Counted from the first letter of the stretch, positions 50,452-59,738 are shown. The stretch: 64,000 bases of DNA from Oscillospiraceae bacterium (GCA_017395085.1 JAFPWF010000016.1:30832-94831), one strand, 5' to 3'. Notes: generated from the letters alone by a model not told the origin. Program-made: numbers and translations.

Positions 50452-50514
50452 CCGAAAACACGGAAAAACAGGGATTATTTTGGCCAAAACAGGCGTGTTT
50501 TCGGGAAATAATCC
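50452..50514. repeat. Overlapping dyads between comEC and the ABC operon
   Basis: CCGAAAACACG (50452-50462) pairs with CGTGTTTTCGG (50494-50504). Inside lies the palindrome TTTTGGCCAAAA (50478-50489), and GGATTATTT (50472-50480) pairs with AAATAATCC (50506-50514). The outer and second stems interlock as a pseudoknot or exclude each other. They lie directly upstream of the -35 at 50515. Confidence 0.75.
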
Positions 50515-50543
50515 TTGTAATATCGGAAGAAATGTGATATATT
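50515..50543 (+). promoter_or_regulatory. Promoter for the DUF3798 ABC operon
   Basis: TTGTAA (50515-50520), 17-nt spacer, TATATT (50538-50543). The leader is about 140 nt. Confidence 0.75.
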
Positions 50544-50550
50544 GTCCGAG

Positions 50551-50572
50551 TCTGTTTGGAAAACACCAAACA
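50551..50572 (+). promoter_or_regulatory. 5'-end stem-loop of the ABC operon mRNA
   Basis: CTGTTTGG pairs with CCAAACAG around a 6-nt loop, right at the expected transcription start. This position suggests protection of the mRNA 5' end. Confidence 0.6.
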
Positions 50573-50688
50573 GCAAAGAAGCGATTGCAGATCGTGTTCG
50601 CGAAGGGCAACGGATCACGTTTTCTTTTTGAGAACGTACCGGAGCCGGAACGGACAGGAGATGCAGCCAAAACTTTAAGGAGGAAAAA

Positions 50689-51882
50689 ATGAAAAAGCTT
50701 CTTGCCCTGCTGCTTGCTCTGACCATGGTAGTCGCCCTTTGCGCCTGCGGTCAGACTGCAAAGAAAGATGAAGGCCCCCATATCGGTATCGTGACCGGTT
50801 CCGTTTCTCAGTCTGAGGACGACCGCCGCGGTGCGGAGGCTTTCCAGGCGAAGTACGGCGAGGATATGGTCAAGCTGGCCATCTATCCCGACAACTTCAC
50901 CGAAGAACTCGAGACCACCATTCAGACCATCGTCAACCTCTCTGATGATCCTCAGATGAAGGCCATCATCGTCAACCAGGCTGTTCCCGGTACCGCTGAG
51001 GCTTTCCGTCAGATCAAAGAGAAGCGCCCTGACATCCTCTGCATCGCCGGTGAGTCTCACGAAGACATCGCCCTCATTGAGAGCGCTGCCGACCTGACCA
51101 CCAACAACGACTTCGTTGCCCGTGGCTATCTGATGATCCGCACCGCGCACGAGATGGGCTGCGACACCTTTGTTCACATCTCCTTCCCGCGCCACATGTC
51201 CTATGAGACCATGAGCCGCCGTGTTGCCGTTATGAAGGCCGCATGCGAAGAGTTCGGCATGGAGTTTGTTCTTGAGACCGCTCCAGACCCCACCACCGAT
51301 GTCGGTGTTGCCGGTGCTCAGGCTTACATCCTTGAGAAGGCTCCCGAATGGATTGAGAAGTACGGCAAGAACTCCGCTTACTTCTGCACCAACGACGCTC
51401 ACACCGAGCCTCTGCTCAAGCAGCTGCTTGCCTACGGCGGATGCTTCGTGGAAGCTGACCTGCCCTCTCCTCTGATGGGCTATCCCGGCGCACTGGGTAT
51501 CGACCTGACCGCTGAGGCCGGCGATTTCCCCGCCATCCTCAAGAAGGTTGAGTCCGCTGTCTGCGAAAAGGGCGGCGCCGACCGTTTCGGCACCTGGGCC
51601 TACTCCTATGGCTACACCCTTTCTGCCGGCCTTGCGGAGCATGCTCTGAACGTCATCAACGGCAAGAGCGAGCTCTGCGACCTTGACGACATCTCCAGCG
51701 CCTTCTCCGTGTACTCTCCCGGTGCTGAGTGGAACGGCTCCGCATTCACCAATGCCGAGACCGGCGTCAAGTCCGAGAAGTTCTTCCTGATCTATCAGGA
51801 TACCTACATCATGGGCAACCCGGGCCACTACATGGGCTCCACCTCGATCGAGGTTCCCGAGAAGTACTTCACCGTGAAGTAA
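50689..51882 (+). CDS. DUF3798 substrate-binding lipoprotein of an ABC importer
   Basis: The product is 397 aa. Signal with lipobox LCAC (Cys20), then GPHIGIVTGSVSQSEDDRRG, a periplasmic-binding fold start close to DUF3798 proteins and distantly to the BMP/sugar class. Phe/Tyr/Trp and acidic residues cluster in the mature part. It is first in an operon with a double ABC ATPase and two permeases. Codon choice is strongly biased (CTC/GCT/ATC), which together with AAGGAGG and a 5' stem-loop suggests high expression. Ligand unknown; nucleoside, sugar or related small molecules are all possible by family analogy. Confidence 0.82.
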   Translation: MKKLLALLLALTMVVALCACGQTAKKDEGPHIGIVTGSVSQSEDDRRGAEAFQAKYGEDMVKLAIYPDNFTEELETTIQTIVNLSDDPQMKAIIVNQAVPGTAEAFRQIKEKRPDILCIAGESHEDIALIESAADLTTNNDFVARGYLMIRTAHEMGCDTFVHISFPRHMSYETMSRRVAVMKAACEEFGMEFVLETAPDPTTDVGVAGAQAYILEKAPEWIEKYGKNSAYFCTNDAHTEPLLKQLLAYGGCFVEADLPSPLMGYPGALGIDLTAEAGDFPAILKKVESAVCEKGGADRFGTWAYSYGYTLSAGLAEHALNVINGKSELCDLDDISSAFSVYSPGAEWNGSAFTNAETGVKSEKFFLIYQDTYIMGNPGHYMGSTSIEVPEKYFTVK

Positions 51883-51912
51883 TCTTCGCACAGTTTTATC
51901 CGCAATGAAAAA

Positions 51913-51937
51913 GGGGAGGATGCTTATAATCCTCCCC
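51913..51937 (+). promoter_or_regulatory. Intercistronic hairpin after the binding-protein gene
   Basis: GGGGAGGAT (51913-51921) pairs with ATCCTCCCC (51929-51937). No T-tract follows, so it most likely stabilises the upstream mRNA and lowers expression of the transporter genes. Confidence 0.65.
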
Positions 51938-51956
51938 AATGATTTCAGGTAGGGAC

Positions 51957-53552
51957 ATGAATATGCAGAATAACAACCATCCCTTGCTGGAGATGCGAAA
52001 TATCAAGAAGGACTTCTTCGGAAACCAGGTTCTGACCGATATTAACCTTACCCTGCACGAGGGCGAGGTCCTCGGCCTCTGCGGCGAAAACGGCGCAGGG
52101 AAGAGCACTCTGATGAAAATCCTTTTCGGTATGGACGTAATCCGTGAAACCGGCGGTTACGAAGGGGACATTCTCATCAACGGTGAGAAGGTCAGTTTTT
52201 CCACGCCTTTTGATGCGCTGGCAGGCGGAATCGGCATGGTGCACCAGGAATTCTCCCTGATTCCCGGCTTTACGGCAACCGAGAATATCCTGCTGAACCG
52301 CGAGCCGAAAAAGAAAAATGTCATCTCCGAAGTCTTCGGGGACAGAATGGACACGCTGGATTATAACGAGATGACCGGGCGTGCGGAAGCTGCCATCGAT
52401 AAGATGGGCTTTCACATTGACAAGGACATGGTCATCAGCAATATGCCGGTTGGACACAAACAGTTCACCGAAATTGCGCGCGAGCTCAGCAAAGACCAGC
52501 TGAAGCTCCTGATTCTCGACGAGCCCACCGCCGTTCTGACCGAGAGGGAAGCGGAAGCGCTTCTGGATTCGATCCGGTCCATGTCGGCAAAGGGAATCGC
52601 CGTCATTTTTATCACGCACAGACTGCATGAGATTCTCTCTGTGTGCAACAAAGTGGTGGTCATGCGCGACGGATACATCGTGAAGGACGTTCCGGCGGGC
52701 GAGACCAATGTAAACGAGATTTCTAAGTGGATGGTCGGCAGAAACGTGGACACTGCCGCCAGCATGAATATACGCGACCACAGCGACGCAAAAACCATCA
52801 TGTCGATCCGCAGGCTCTGGGTGGACATGCCCGGTGAAACGGTCCGGGATGTCAGCCTGGATGTCAAGGAAGGCGAGATCCTCGGAATCGGCGGCCTGGC
52901 CGGCCAGGGGAAACTGGGGATTCCCAACGGAATCATGGGCCTCTATGAGGCGGGCGGAACGGTCGAATTTGACGGGAAGCCGATCGCACTCAACAACCCC
53001 CGCAGGTGCCTGGACGCCTCCCTTGCCTTTGTCTCGGAAGACCGCCGCGGCGTCGGCCTCCTTCTGGACGAGAGCCTGGAATGGAACGTTGCGTTCCCCG
53101 CCATGCAGGTGCAGAACAAGTTCCTGAAGAAGTATCTCGGCGGCCTGGTCAGCTGGCGCGATGAAAAGGCTATCCGTGAAGTCACGGAAAAGTACATCGA
53201 CGAACTGGCCATCAAGTGCACCGGCACCAAACAGAAAGCAAGGGAGCTCTCCGGCGGAAACCAGCAGAAGATCTGCCTGGCCAAAGCCTTTGCCCTGGAG
53301 CCCAAGTTCCTTTTTGTTTCGGAACCGACCCGCGGCATCGATGTCGGCGCCAAGGCACTGGTTCTGAACGCTCTGAAGAAGTTCAACCGTGAAAGCGGCG
53401 TAACGGTCGTCATGATCTCTTCCGAGCTGGAAGAGCTGCGGCAGATTTGCGACCGGATTGCGATCGTTTCCGGAGGCAGAGTTGCCGGAATCCGTCCGGC
53501 GTCCGCACCTTCGGAAGAATTCGGCATGCTGATGATCAGCATGGTTAAGTGA
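51957..53552 (+). CDS. Sugar-type ABC transporter, double ATPase subunit
   Basis: The product is 531 aa with two ABC domains, as in RbsA/MglA. Domain 1: Walker A GENGAGKSTLM, Walker B LLILDEPTAVL; its signature (RELSKDQLKLL) is degenerate. Domain 2: Walker A is degenerate (GLAGQGKLGI), signature ELSGGNQQKI. This paired asymmetry is normal in the family. ATG 51957 and ATG 51963 are both served by the AGGTAGGGA at 51947-51955. It powers the importer together with the two permeases that follow. Confidence 0.93.
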   Translation: MNMQNNNHPLLEMRNIKKDFFGNQVLTDINLTLHEGEVLGLCGENGAGKSTLMKILFGMDVIRETGGYEGDILINGEKVSFSTPFDALAGGIGMVHQEFSLIPGFTATENILLNREPKKKNVISEVFGDRMDTLDYNEMTGRAEAAIDKMGFHIDKDMVISNMPVGHKQFTEIARELSKDQLKLLILDEPTAVLTEREAEALLDSIRSMSAKGIAVIFITHRLHEILSVCNKVVVMRDGYIVKDVPAGETNVNEISKWMVGRNVDTAASMNIRDHSDAKTIMSIRRLWVDMPGETVRDVSLDVKEGEILGIGGLAGQGKLGIPNGIMGLYEAGGTVEFDGKPIALNNPRRCLDASLAFVSEDRRGVGLLLDESLEWNVAFPAMQVQNKFLKKYLGGLVSWRDEKAIREVTEKYIDELAIKCTGTKQKARELSGGNQQKICLAKAFALEPKFLFVSEPTRGIDVGAKALVLNALKKFNRESGVTVVMISSELEELRQICDRIAIVSGGRVAGIRPASAPSEEFGMLMISMVK

Positions 53553-53562
53553 GGTGGACAGA

Positions 53563-54639
53563 ATGAATGAAACTTTAGATAAAAGCAGTCAGACTGTCCG
53601 CGACCGCCTGAGCGCGTTTGTAAAGAGCTTCGGCCTGCCCCGCCTGATCATCGCGGCGTTTCTGCTGATGCTGTTTATTGCGGCTCCTTTTGTCGGCGCC
53701 GATTTCTGGACGCAGATCAGCAACACCATCAACCGCTTCAGCTGGAACGCGGTGCTGGTTCTGGCCATGGTTCCGATGATCCACTCCGGCTGCGGGCTGA
53801 ACTTCGGCCTGCCCCTCGGCATCATCTCCGGCCTGCTGGGCGCCACGCTCTCCATCGAATTCGGCTTCACCGGGCCGATGAGCTTCGTCATGGCAATCCT
53901 GATCGCCACGGTTTTCGCGGTGGTTCTGGGCAGCCTTTACGGCTGGCTGCTCAACAAGATCAAGGGCGGCGAAATGATGATTGCGACCTATGTCGGTTTC
54001 TCTTCGGTCTCCTTTATGTGCATGATGTGGCTGCTTCTGCCGTATAAGAGCCCCACCATGGTCTGGGGGCTTTCCGGCAAGGGCCTGCGTACCACGATTT
54101 CGCTGGAAGGCTTCTACGACAAGGTCCTTGCGAACTTCCTGCAGATCAACATCGGCAATCTCTCCATCCCCACGGGCAGCCTTCTGTTCTTTGCACTGCT
54201 GGCCTTCGGCATGTGGGCTTTCCTGCATTCCAAAACCGGCACGGCAATGACCGCCGTCGGCTCCAACCCGACCTTTGCCCGGGCGGCTGGCGTCAATGTG
54301 GACCGGATCCGGATGCTCTCCGTGATTATCTCCACATGGCTTGCCGCAATCGGCATTCTGGTTTATGAACAGGGCTTCGGTTTTGTTCAGCTTTATATGG
54401 CGCCCTTCTATATGGCGCTTCCCGCGGTGTCCGCGATTCTGATCGGCGGCGCTACGGTCAACAAGGCCACGATTCCCAACGTCATTATCGGGACCTTCCT
54501 CTTCCAGGGAATCGTTACCATGACACCGACGGTCATGAACTCCATGATCCACATGGACATGAGCGAGGTTATTCGTGTTGTTGTCTCGCAGGGTATGATC
54601 CTGTATGCACTGACAAGGAAAACGGAGGCTGCGAAATGA
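53563..54639 (+). CDS. ABC transporter permease (RbsC-like), first
   Basis: The product is 358 aa with about 9-10 hydrophobic helices. NFGLPLGIISGLLGATLSIE and ALPAVSAILIGGATVNKA match the RbsC/BMP permease class. It forms a heterodimer with the next permease, as two different permeases follow a single ATPase gene. GAGGTGG precedes ATG 53563. The start of the second permease overlaps its stop by 4 nt. Confidence 0.9.
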   Translation: MNETLDKSSQTVRDRLSAFVKSFGLPRLIIAAFLLMLFIAAPFVGADFWTQISNTINRFSWNAVLVLAMVPMIHSGCGLNFGLPLGIISGLLGATLSIEFGFTGPMSFVMAILIATVFAVVLGSLYGWLLNKIKGGEMMIATYVGFSSVSFMCMMWLLLPYKSPTMVWGLSGKGLRTTISLEGFYDKVLANFLQINIGNLSIPTGSLLFFALLAFGMWAFLHSKTGTAMTAVGSNPTFARAAGVNVDRIRMLSVIISTWLAAIGILVYEQGFGFVQLYMAPFYMALPAVSAILIGGATVNKATIPNVIIGTFLFQGIVTMTPTVMNSMIHMDMSEVIRVVVSQGMILYALTRKTEAAK

Positions 54640-55757
54640 AAAACAACAGTCCCGGAAAGAAATTCCTGACCTTCCTCGGCAACAACTCCGTGCCGATCCT
54701 GTTCGTCCTGATCTGCGTGTTCTGCATTCCGGTTTCCGGTTTCTCGCCGAGCTACCTGATCAATGAAATCGTGACAAGAATGGGCAGAAACATCTTCCTG
54801 ATTCTCTGCCTGCTGATCCCGATTATGGCCGGCATGGGCCTGAACTTCGGCATGACGCTGGGCGCCATGGCGGCGGAGATCGCTCTGATTCTGGTCTCCG
54901 ACTGGCAGATCTGGGGGATTCCGGGAGTCGTGCTCGCCATGATTCTCTCCATCCCGTTCTCCATTATGCTCGGCACCCTGTGCGGCAAGATCCTGAATAT
55001 GGCCAAGGGCCGCGAGATGATCACAAGCTACATCATCAGCTTCTTCATCAACGGTATCTACCAGCTGGTCGTGCTGTACATGATGGGTCCCATCATCCCC
55101 ATCAAGCACAGCAACGTCAAACTGCCCCGCGGCTACGGCATCCGCAACTCGGTCGACCTGATCCACATGCGCCAGTGCCTGGATAACCTCCTGGCGGTCC
55201 GGATCGGCGGCGTAAAGATCCCCGTGCTGACCTTCCTTCTGATCGGGCTGCTCTGCCTGTTTATCATCTGGTTCCGCAAGACCAAACTGGGCCAGGATAT
55301 GCGCGCGGTCGGCCAGGATATGAATGTAGCCCGCGACGCAGGCATCAATGTGGAGCGTACGAGGATCATCTCCATCATCATGTCCACCGTCCTTGCGGGC
55401 TTCGGCATGGTCATCTATCTCCAGAACATGGGCAATATTGCCACCTACAGCTCCCATTCCCAGATCGGCATGTTCTGCATTGCGGCGCTGCTGGTCGGCG
55501 GTGCTTCGGTGGATAAAGCCTCCATCGGCAATGTGTTCCTCGGAGTCATTCTGTTCCACACGATGTTTATCGTCGCCCCGTCCGCCGGCGCCAAGATCAC
55601 CGGCGACTCCATGATCGGCGAATACTTCCGCGTCTTTGTCTCCTATGGCGTCATTACCGTAGCGCTGATTATGTACGAGACCAAGAAGCGCAAGCTCAAG
55701 AGCCAGTCCGGGCAGCAGCTCCGGCTTGAGCAGGAGAAGGAGGCGGAACATGAGTAA
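54636..55757 (+). CDS. ABC transporter permease (RbsC-like), second
   Basis: The product is 373 aa with about 9 TM helices. NFGMTLGAMAAEIALILVSD and IAALLVGGASVDKASIGNVF match the same family as the first permease. Its charged C-terminal tail (KSQSGQQLRLEQEKEAEHE) is cytoplasmic. It overlaps both neighbours (ATGA at 54636; 8 nt with the next gene), indicating tight translational coupling. Confidence 0.9.
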   Translation: MKNNSPGKKFLTFLGNNSVPILFVLICVFCIPVSGFSPSYLINEIVTRMGRNIFLILCLLIPIMAGMGLNFGMTLGAMAAEIALILVSDWQIWGIPGVVLAMILSIPFSIMLGTLCGKILNMAKGREMITSYIISFFINGIYQLVVLYMMGPIIPIKHSNVKLPRGYGIRNSVDLIHMRQCLDNLLAVRIGGVKIPVLTFLLIGLLCLFIIWFRKTKLGQDMRAVGQDMNVARDAGINVERTRIISIIMSTVLAGFGMVIYLQNMGNIATYSSHSQIGMFCIAALLVGGASVDKASIGNVFLGVILFHTMFIVAPSAGAKITGDSMIGEYFRVFVSYGVITVALIMYETKKRKLKSQSGQQLRLEQEKEAEHE

Positions 55758-56220
55758 CAAGAGGCGCCTTCTGTTCCGCATCCTGGCGGTTGCGGTTCTG
55801 ATCCTGATTGCCGCGCTGATGATGCTGGTCGGCCGCGGCCATACCGTGTACCTGGACAACAAAACGCTGGAGTATAACGGCAGCACCTACGAAGCCCCCT
55901 ACAAAGTCACAGTGACTGTCAATGGCGAGCAGGCCGCCAAGCTTTACGACAAGGAAAGAGGCTCTGCCACCAACATCGGCCAGAACTTTGAGATGACCCT
56001 TGAGGTCATGCGGGAAAAGGGAGGAAGCGAAGTGGTTTCCACCCATCGCTTCAAGCTTCCCTACAGTATGGACGGCGTTGTCGTCAACATCCCGGGTGTT
56101 CTTGCCGGATTGCCGGAGGATGCCTGGATGTCTGAATTCGTCTCCCTGGTTCCGGATGAACCCGTTGACGAGGAAAGCGTTCCCGGTATCGACGAGTTCG
56201 ATCTGGGCGAGGACTTCTGA
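55750..56220 (+). CDS. DUF6672-like membrane-anchored protein
   Basis: The product is 156 aa. A single N-terminal TM helix (LLFRILAVAVLILIAALMML) followed by VGRGHTVYLDNKTLEYNG and a small extracellular beta-rich domain. The pattern resembles DUF6672 proteins that sit at the end of DUF3798 ABC operons. It may be a transporter accessory subunit; function unknown. It ends in an acidic tail (DEEE, DLGEDF). It overlaps permease 2 by 8 nt. Confidence 0.72.
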   Translation: MSNKRRLLFRILAVAVLILIAALMMLVGRGHTVYLDNKTLEYNGSTYEAPYKVTVTVNGEQAAKLYDKERGSATNIGQNFEMTLEVMREKGGSEVVSTHRFKLPYSMDGVVVNIPGVLAGLPEDAWMSEFVSLVPDEPVDEESVPGIDEFDLGEDF

Positions 56221-56236
56221 TCCCGTCATTCAACAA

Positions 56237-56273
56237 CAGCCCATGCCCCACGGCATGGGCTGCCTCTTGCTTT
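56237..56273 (+). terminator. Terminator of the ABC operon
   Basis: An 11-bp stem (56238-56248 with 56252-56262) followed by a weak T-rich tract. Confidence 0.7.
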
Positions 56274-56307
56274 GAGAGAACAGCAGAACGGCCGCTGAAA
56301 AAGGGAT

Positions 56308-56336
56308 TTGAATTCTTGCGGCTGAACTGGTATGAT
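56308..56336 (+). promoter_or_regulatory. Promoter for the repeat lipoprotein operon
   Basis: TTGAAT (56308-56313), 17-nt spacer, TATGAT (56331-56336). Confidence 0.7.
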
Positions 56337-56402
56337 AAAAAGAACCCGGTTGGAACCGGATCATGATTGACTGTGCCGGAGAGCCGGCTGAAGGATTTGC
56401 GG

Positions 56403-58436
56403 ATGAAGCGTAAAAAACAAAATTGGAACAGAATCGTTCTCCTGCTGGCGCTGACAGCATCGCTCCTGCTGACGGGCTGCACATCCTCCGTTGAGAAGGA
56501 TTATCTTGCTGCTGAAAAGCTCCTGGAGCAGGGTGAGTTTGAGAAAGCTGCGGAAAAGTTTCAGGCCTTGGGCAGCTATGAGGACTCAAGCCGCCTGCTG
56601 ATGCTCAGCCGGGCGGCGCTTGCGGCGGAAAACGGCAATTACGAAGCCGCACGCAAGGCGTTTTCCGCTCTGGGCGGGTTCCGGAATGTGCCGGAGATGC
56701 TGCGCTATTATGAAGCGCGGGAAGCGGAAGCGGCAGGGAGAAGCGCCCTCGATTCCGCAGCCGGCGGCGCAGGATGGGAGCACTTGAAGAATGCCTCGGA
56801 GATTTATGCAAACCTCCCGGGATTCCTCGATGCGGATGCCCGGGAGGCGGATTGCCTCGACACGCTTTACGGCCTGGGGCAGACGCTTTTGGACGATGCC
56901 CGCTACTCTGACGCATACGATGTGTTTGCCATGCTGGGCAGTTTTCAGGACAGCGCACTACTGAAGGACTACAGCGAAGCCTGCCTTTCGGAGAAGAAAG
57001 GTGCGAATCTCGAGGCTGCGGAGCAGTTTTCCAGGATTCCCGACGTTTTGGACGCCGCCGCCCGCGCGGACTCAAACCGGGAAACGGTTTACCAAAAAGC
57101 TCTGAATCTGTCCGAGCAGGGAGACCAGGAAGGGGCGATCACCCTTTTCTCGGCGCTGGGTTCCTACCGGGATGCGAAAGACCAGAGTGTCGGGAAAACA
57201 AAGCTCCTGGTTCAGGAACGGCTGCAGCGCGGGGATTACGAGGGGGTTCTCTTCCTGATGGATGCCGCGCCGGAAGCGTTTTCTCTTCAGCCTGTGGATC
57301 CGGCGGACCATCAGCGCTTTGAGAACTTTCTCGATCAGTTCGTCTATGCCTATCTCTACTTCAGCGCCAACACTTCTGAGGATGCGGTTTCCGGATACTA
57401 CGGCGTTGTCCCGTTTGTGGAACAGAACGGCATGCTGGAAAAGCGCCTGCGCCAGTTCCTGATGATCGGAAACTTCAGCCACAATTCCAATTTCAACTTC
57501 TACGGCGGCGAGCTCCTGGACCTTTTCCGTGTGGACGGGGATTGCTATCTCGCCTATTACCGTTCTTCCGCGTCGGTGCTTCAGCCGATCGGGGCGGTCG
57601 AAGCGAACAGAACTTTCCGCATCATGCTGCGGGATTCCGAGAACGGCCTGACCGCCGGATCGATTGAGGACTGCCTGTACGGAACGGAGAACCCGACCGG
57701 GCGCCCGGTGATTACGGGGCCGCTTCCCAACGGCGAACTTCCTCCGGACGAGGACGGCGACGGGATCATCATTGTCGATATCATGAAAAAAGGCTTCAAC
57801 GGGATCATGATCATCGTTCTGGATCCCTCCCGTGTCTTTGCCGGCGGGCCGGGCTTCTACGGCGGCAACGGCATGCTTCTGGAGGAACTCGTACGCCGCT
57901 ATGACGCGCTGGGCGGCATTAACGCAGGCGGGTTCATCGACGAGGACGGGGGCGGTTCCGGCGGCCTGCCGGAGGGCCTCACCATCGTGGACGGGCAGGC
58001 TTATCTCTGGGCGCCTTCCGGCGCTTCCGCGGCTTTTGACGAGAACAATGTTCTGCATGTCAAATACTATACCATAGAAACCGCCGCGGAGGATCATATC
58101 CGCGACTGCGTCAGCTTCGGTCCTGCTCTGATTTCCGACGGTGTCCCGGAATACGGGCCGTATATGGAAAGCGGAATCAACCCGCGTACCGCAATCGGGC
58201 AGAGGGAGGACGGAGCCGTCCTGATGCTGGTCATCGACGGGCGCCAGCTCTGCAGCATCGGGGCAAGTTTCGGCGACCTCCGGGATATCATGTTGGACTT
58301 CGGTGCCGTCAACGCGTGCAGCCTGGACGGAGGTTCCTCCACTGTCATGTATTATAACGGCGAGTATCTGAACAGACCTTCCTCCGCCAGCGGAACCTCA
58401 CGATACCTTCCAAATGCCTTCCTGATCAGGAAATGA
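56403..58436 (+). CDS. Lipoprotein with helical repeats fused to a phosphodiester glycosidase (NAGPA) domain
   Basis: The product is 677 aa. Lipobox LTGC (Cys26). Residues about 30-260 hold repeats of the type 'LLEQGEFEKAAEKFQALGSYEDS', TPR/Sel1-like pairs of helices. A central module lies at about 260-440. The C-terminal about 200 aa is NAGPA-like: FGPALISDGVPE, SGINPRTAIGQREDGAVLML, MLDFGAVNACSLDGGSSTVM (conserved RTAIGQ and LDGGSS). The domain cleaves sugar phosphodiesters in characterised members. AAGGA precedes ATG 56403. It is followed by a paralogue of its N-terminal half, so both may act together at the envelope. Confidence 0.82.
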   Translation: MKRKKQNWNRIVLLLALTASLLLTGCTSSVEKDYLAAEKLLEQGEFEKAAEKFQALGSYEDSSRLLMLSRAALAAENGNYEAARKAFSALGGFRNVPEMLRYYEAREAEAAGRSALDSAAGGAGWEHLKNASEIYANLPGFLDADAREADCLDTLYGLGQTLLDDARYSDAYDVFAMLGSFQDSALLKDYSEACLSEKKGANLEAAEQFSRIPDVLDAAARADSNRETVYQKALNLSEQGDQEGAITLFSALGSYRDAKDQSVGKTKLLVQERLQRGDYEGVLFLMDAAPEAFSLQPVDPADHQRFENFLDQFVYAYLYFSANTSEDAVSGYYGVVPFVEQNGMLEKRLRQFLMIGNFSHNSNFNFYGGELLDLFRVDGDCYLAYYRSSASVLQPIGAVEANRTFRIMLRDSENGLTAGSIEDCLYGTENPTGRPVITGPLPNGELPPDEDGDGIIIVDIMKKGFNGIMIIVLDPSRVFAGGPGFYGGNGMLLEELVRRYDALGGINAGGFIDEDGGGSGGLPEGLTIVDGQAYLWAPSGASAAFDENNVLHVKYYTIETAAEDHIRDCVSFGPALISDGVPEYGPYMESGINPRTAIGQREDGAVLMLVIDGRQLCSIGASFGDLRDIMLDFGAVNACSLDGGSSTVMYYNGEYLNRPSSASGTSRYLPNAFLIRK

Positions 58437-58449
58437 GAGGAGCGGGAAT

Positions 58450-59706
58450 ATGAAAAAAGCGATTTCTTTCACGCTGCTTCTCTCCCTGCTGCTTTCCGTT
58501 CCGCTCAGCGGCTGTTCCGGACCGGAAGAACGCGCCAGGCAGAAAGGACAGAAGGCCCTGGCGGAAGAGAACTTCAGCGAAGCGGCCGCCGCTTTTGCAC
58601 AGGCCGGCTCCCGGCAGGATGCGGAGCAGCTTCTGGCCTATGCAGAGGCGGCTCAGAATCTTGAAAACAGAAATTACTCTGAAGCGGAGGCTGCTTTCCT
58701 GACCCTGGGCGACTTCAAGGACTGCGTCCTGATGAGTTCCTACTGCAAAGCCAGAGAATGCGAAGAGACGGCCTTCTCCACCGCGGACGCGGACGCTGCG
58801 GTCAGCGCCTGTGCGGAAGCATACCGGCTTTATACGGATCTTTCACTCTTCCGGGACTGTGACGACCGTGCTGCAAACTGCCGGGAACTGCTCTATTCCA
58901 AAGCATCGGAATGGATGAGTCTCGGGCGTTATGAGGACGCTGCTTCCGCATTTTCCGCTCTCGGCGGCTGGCAGGACAGTGCGGGGCTGGAAACCTACTG
59001 CAGGGCTTCAGCGCTTGAAAACAGTGGATCCTATGCGTCTGCGGCAGAACTGTTCACGGATATCCCGGGAGTTCTCGACGCAGACGAGAGGGCGGCTTCC
59101 GCATACGAGCAGGCTTATCAGCATGCCCTTGACCTGCGCGAACAGGGAGACTATGAAGCGGCCGTGAGCGCCTTTAGCGAACTGGGGGACTATCGGGATG
59201 CCGAAGCACAGACGGAGAGCACTACGGTACTCGGAGTCCGGAACCTGATCCGGGCCGGCTCCTATGCCGAAGCGCTGGAGAAGCTGAATCAGCTCTCGGA
59301 TCTTTCGGCATTCCCGAAAGCGGAATCTGCGGAAGCCGAACCGCTCCGCGCTTTTCTGGATGGCTTCGTCAATACATGGATGAGCGCACACGCCGGGATT
59401 ATGCAGGGCTTTTTCAGCCGCAACCTGCTGCAGCCGTATATAGAGTCAGGCAGTGAACTGGATATGCTGATTCAATCCGAACTGAACGATGAAAGCTATC
59501 CCGCAAATTACGGCTTTGTCTTCTACGGCAACGAGGTGCAGGAGCTTCTTACCCTGAATGACGGCTTTACCCTGGCAAAAGTAAAAGGCTCGGCTTCCTG
59601 GTACGGACCGGAGGGACCTGTAGAGAAGCAGGAAACCCTGCAGGTGCTCATTGATACCCGGAACGGAAGGCCCGTTGCGGCGGCTGTCCTTTCCGCCGGT
59701 GCATAA
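58450..59706 (+). CDS. Repeat lipoprotein, paralogue of the N-terminal half of the upstream gene
   Basis: The product is 418 aa. Lipobox LSGC (Cys22). It has at least six helical repeats of the same 'ENFSEAAAAFAQAGSRQDAE' type as the upstream protein, in the same order, and a C-terminal part ending near LIQSELNDESYPANYGFVFY that resembles the central module of its neighbour (NSNFNFYGGE region). The glycosidase domain is missing. It probably arose by duplication and loss. AGGAG precedes ATG 58450. Confidence 0.75.
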   Translation: MKKAISFTLLLSLLLSVPLSGCSGPEERARQKGQKALAEENFSEAAAAFAQAGSRQDAEQLLAYAEAAQNLENRNYSEAEAAFLTLGDFKDCVLMSSYCKARECEETAFSTADADAAVSACAEAYRLYTDLSLFRDCDDRAANCRELLYSKASEWMSLGRYEDAASAFSALGGWQDSAGLETYCRASALENSGSYASAAELFTDIPGVLDADERAASAYEQAYQHALDLREQGDYEAAVSAFSELGDYRDAEAQTESTTVLGVRNLIRAGSYAEALEKLNQLSDLSAFPKAESAEAEPLRAFLDGFVNTWMSAHAGIMQGFFSRNLLQPYIESGSELDMLIQSELNDESYPANYGFVFYGNEVQELLTLNDGFTLAKVKGSASWYGPEGPVEKQETLQVLIDTRNGRPVAAAVLSAGA

Positions 59707-59738
59707 ACAAAATCGAAACAACGCGCTTGGAAAAACGG

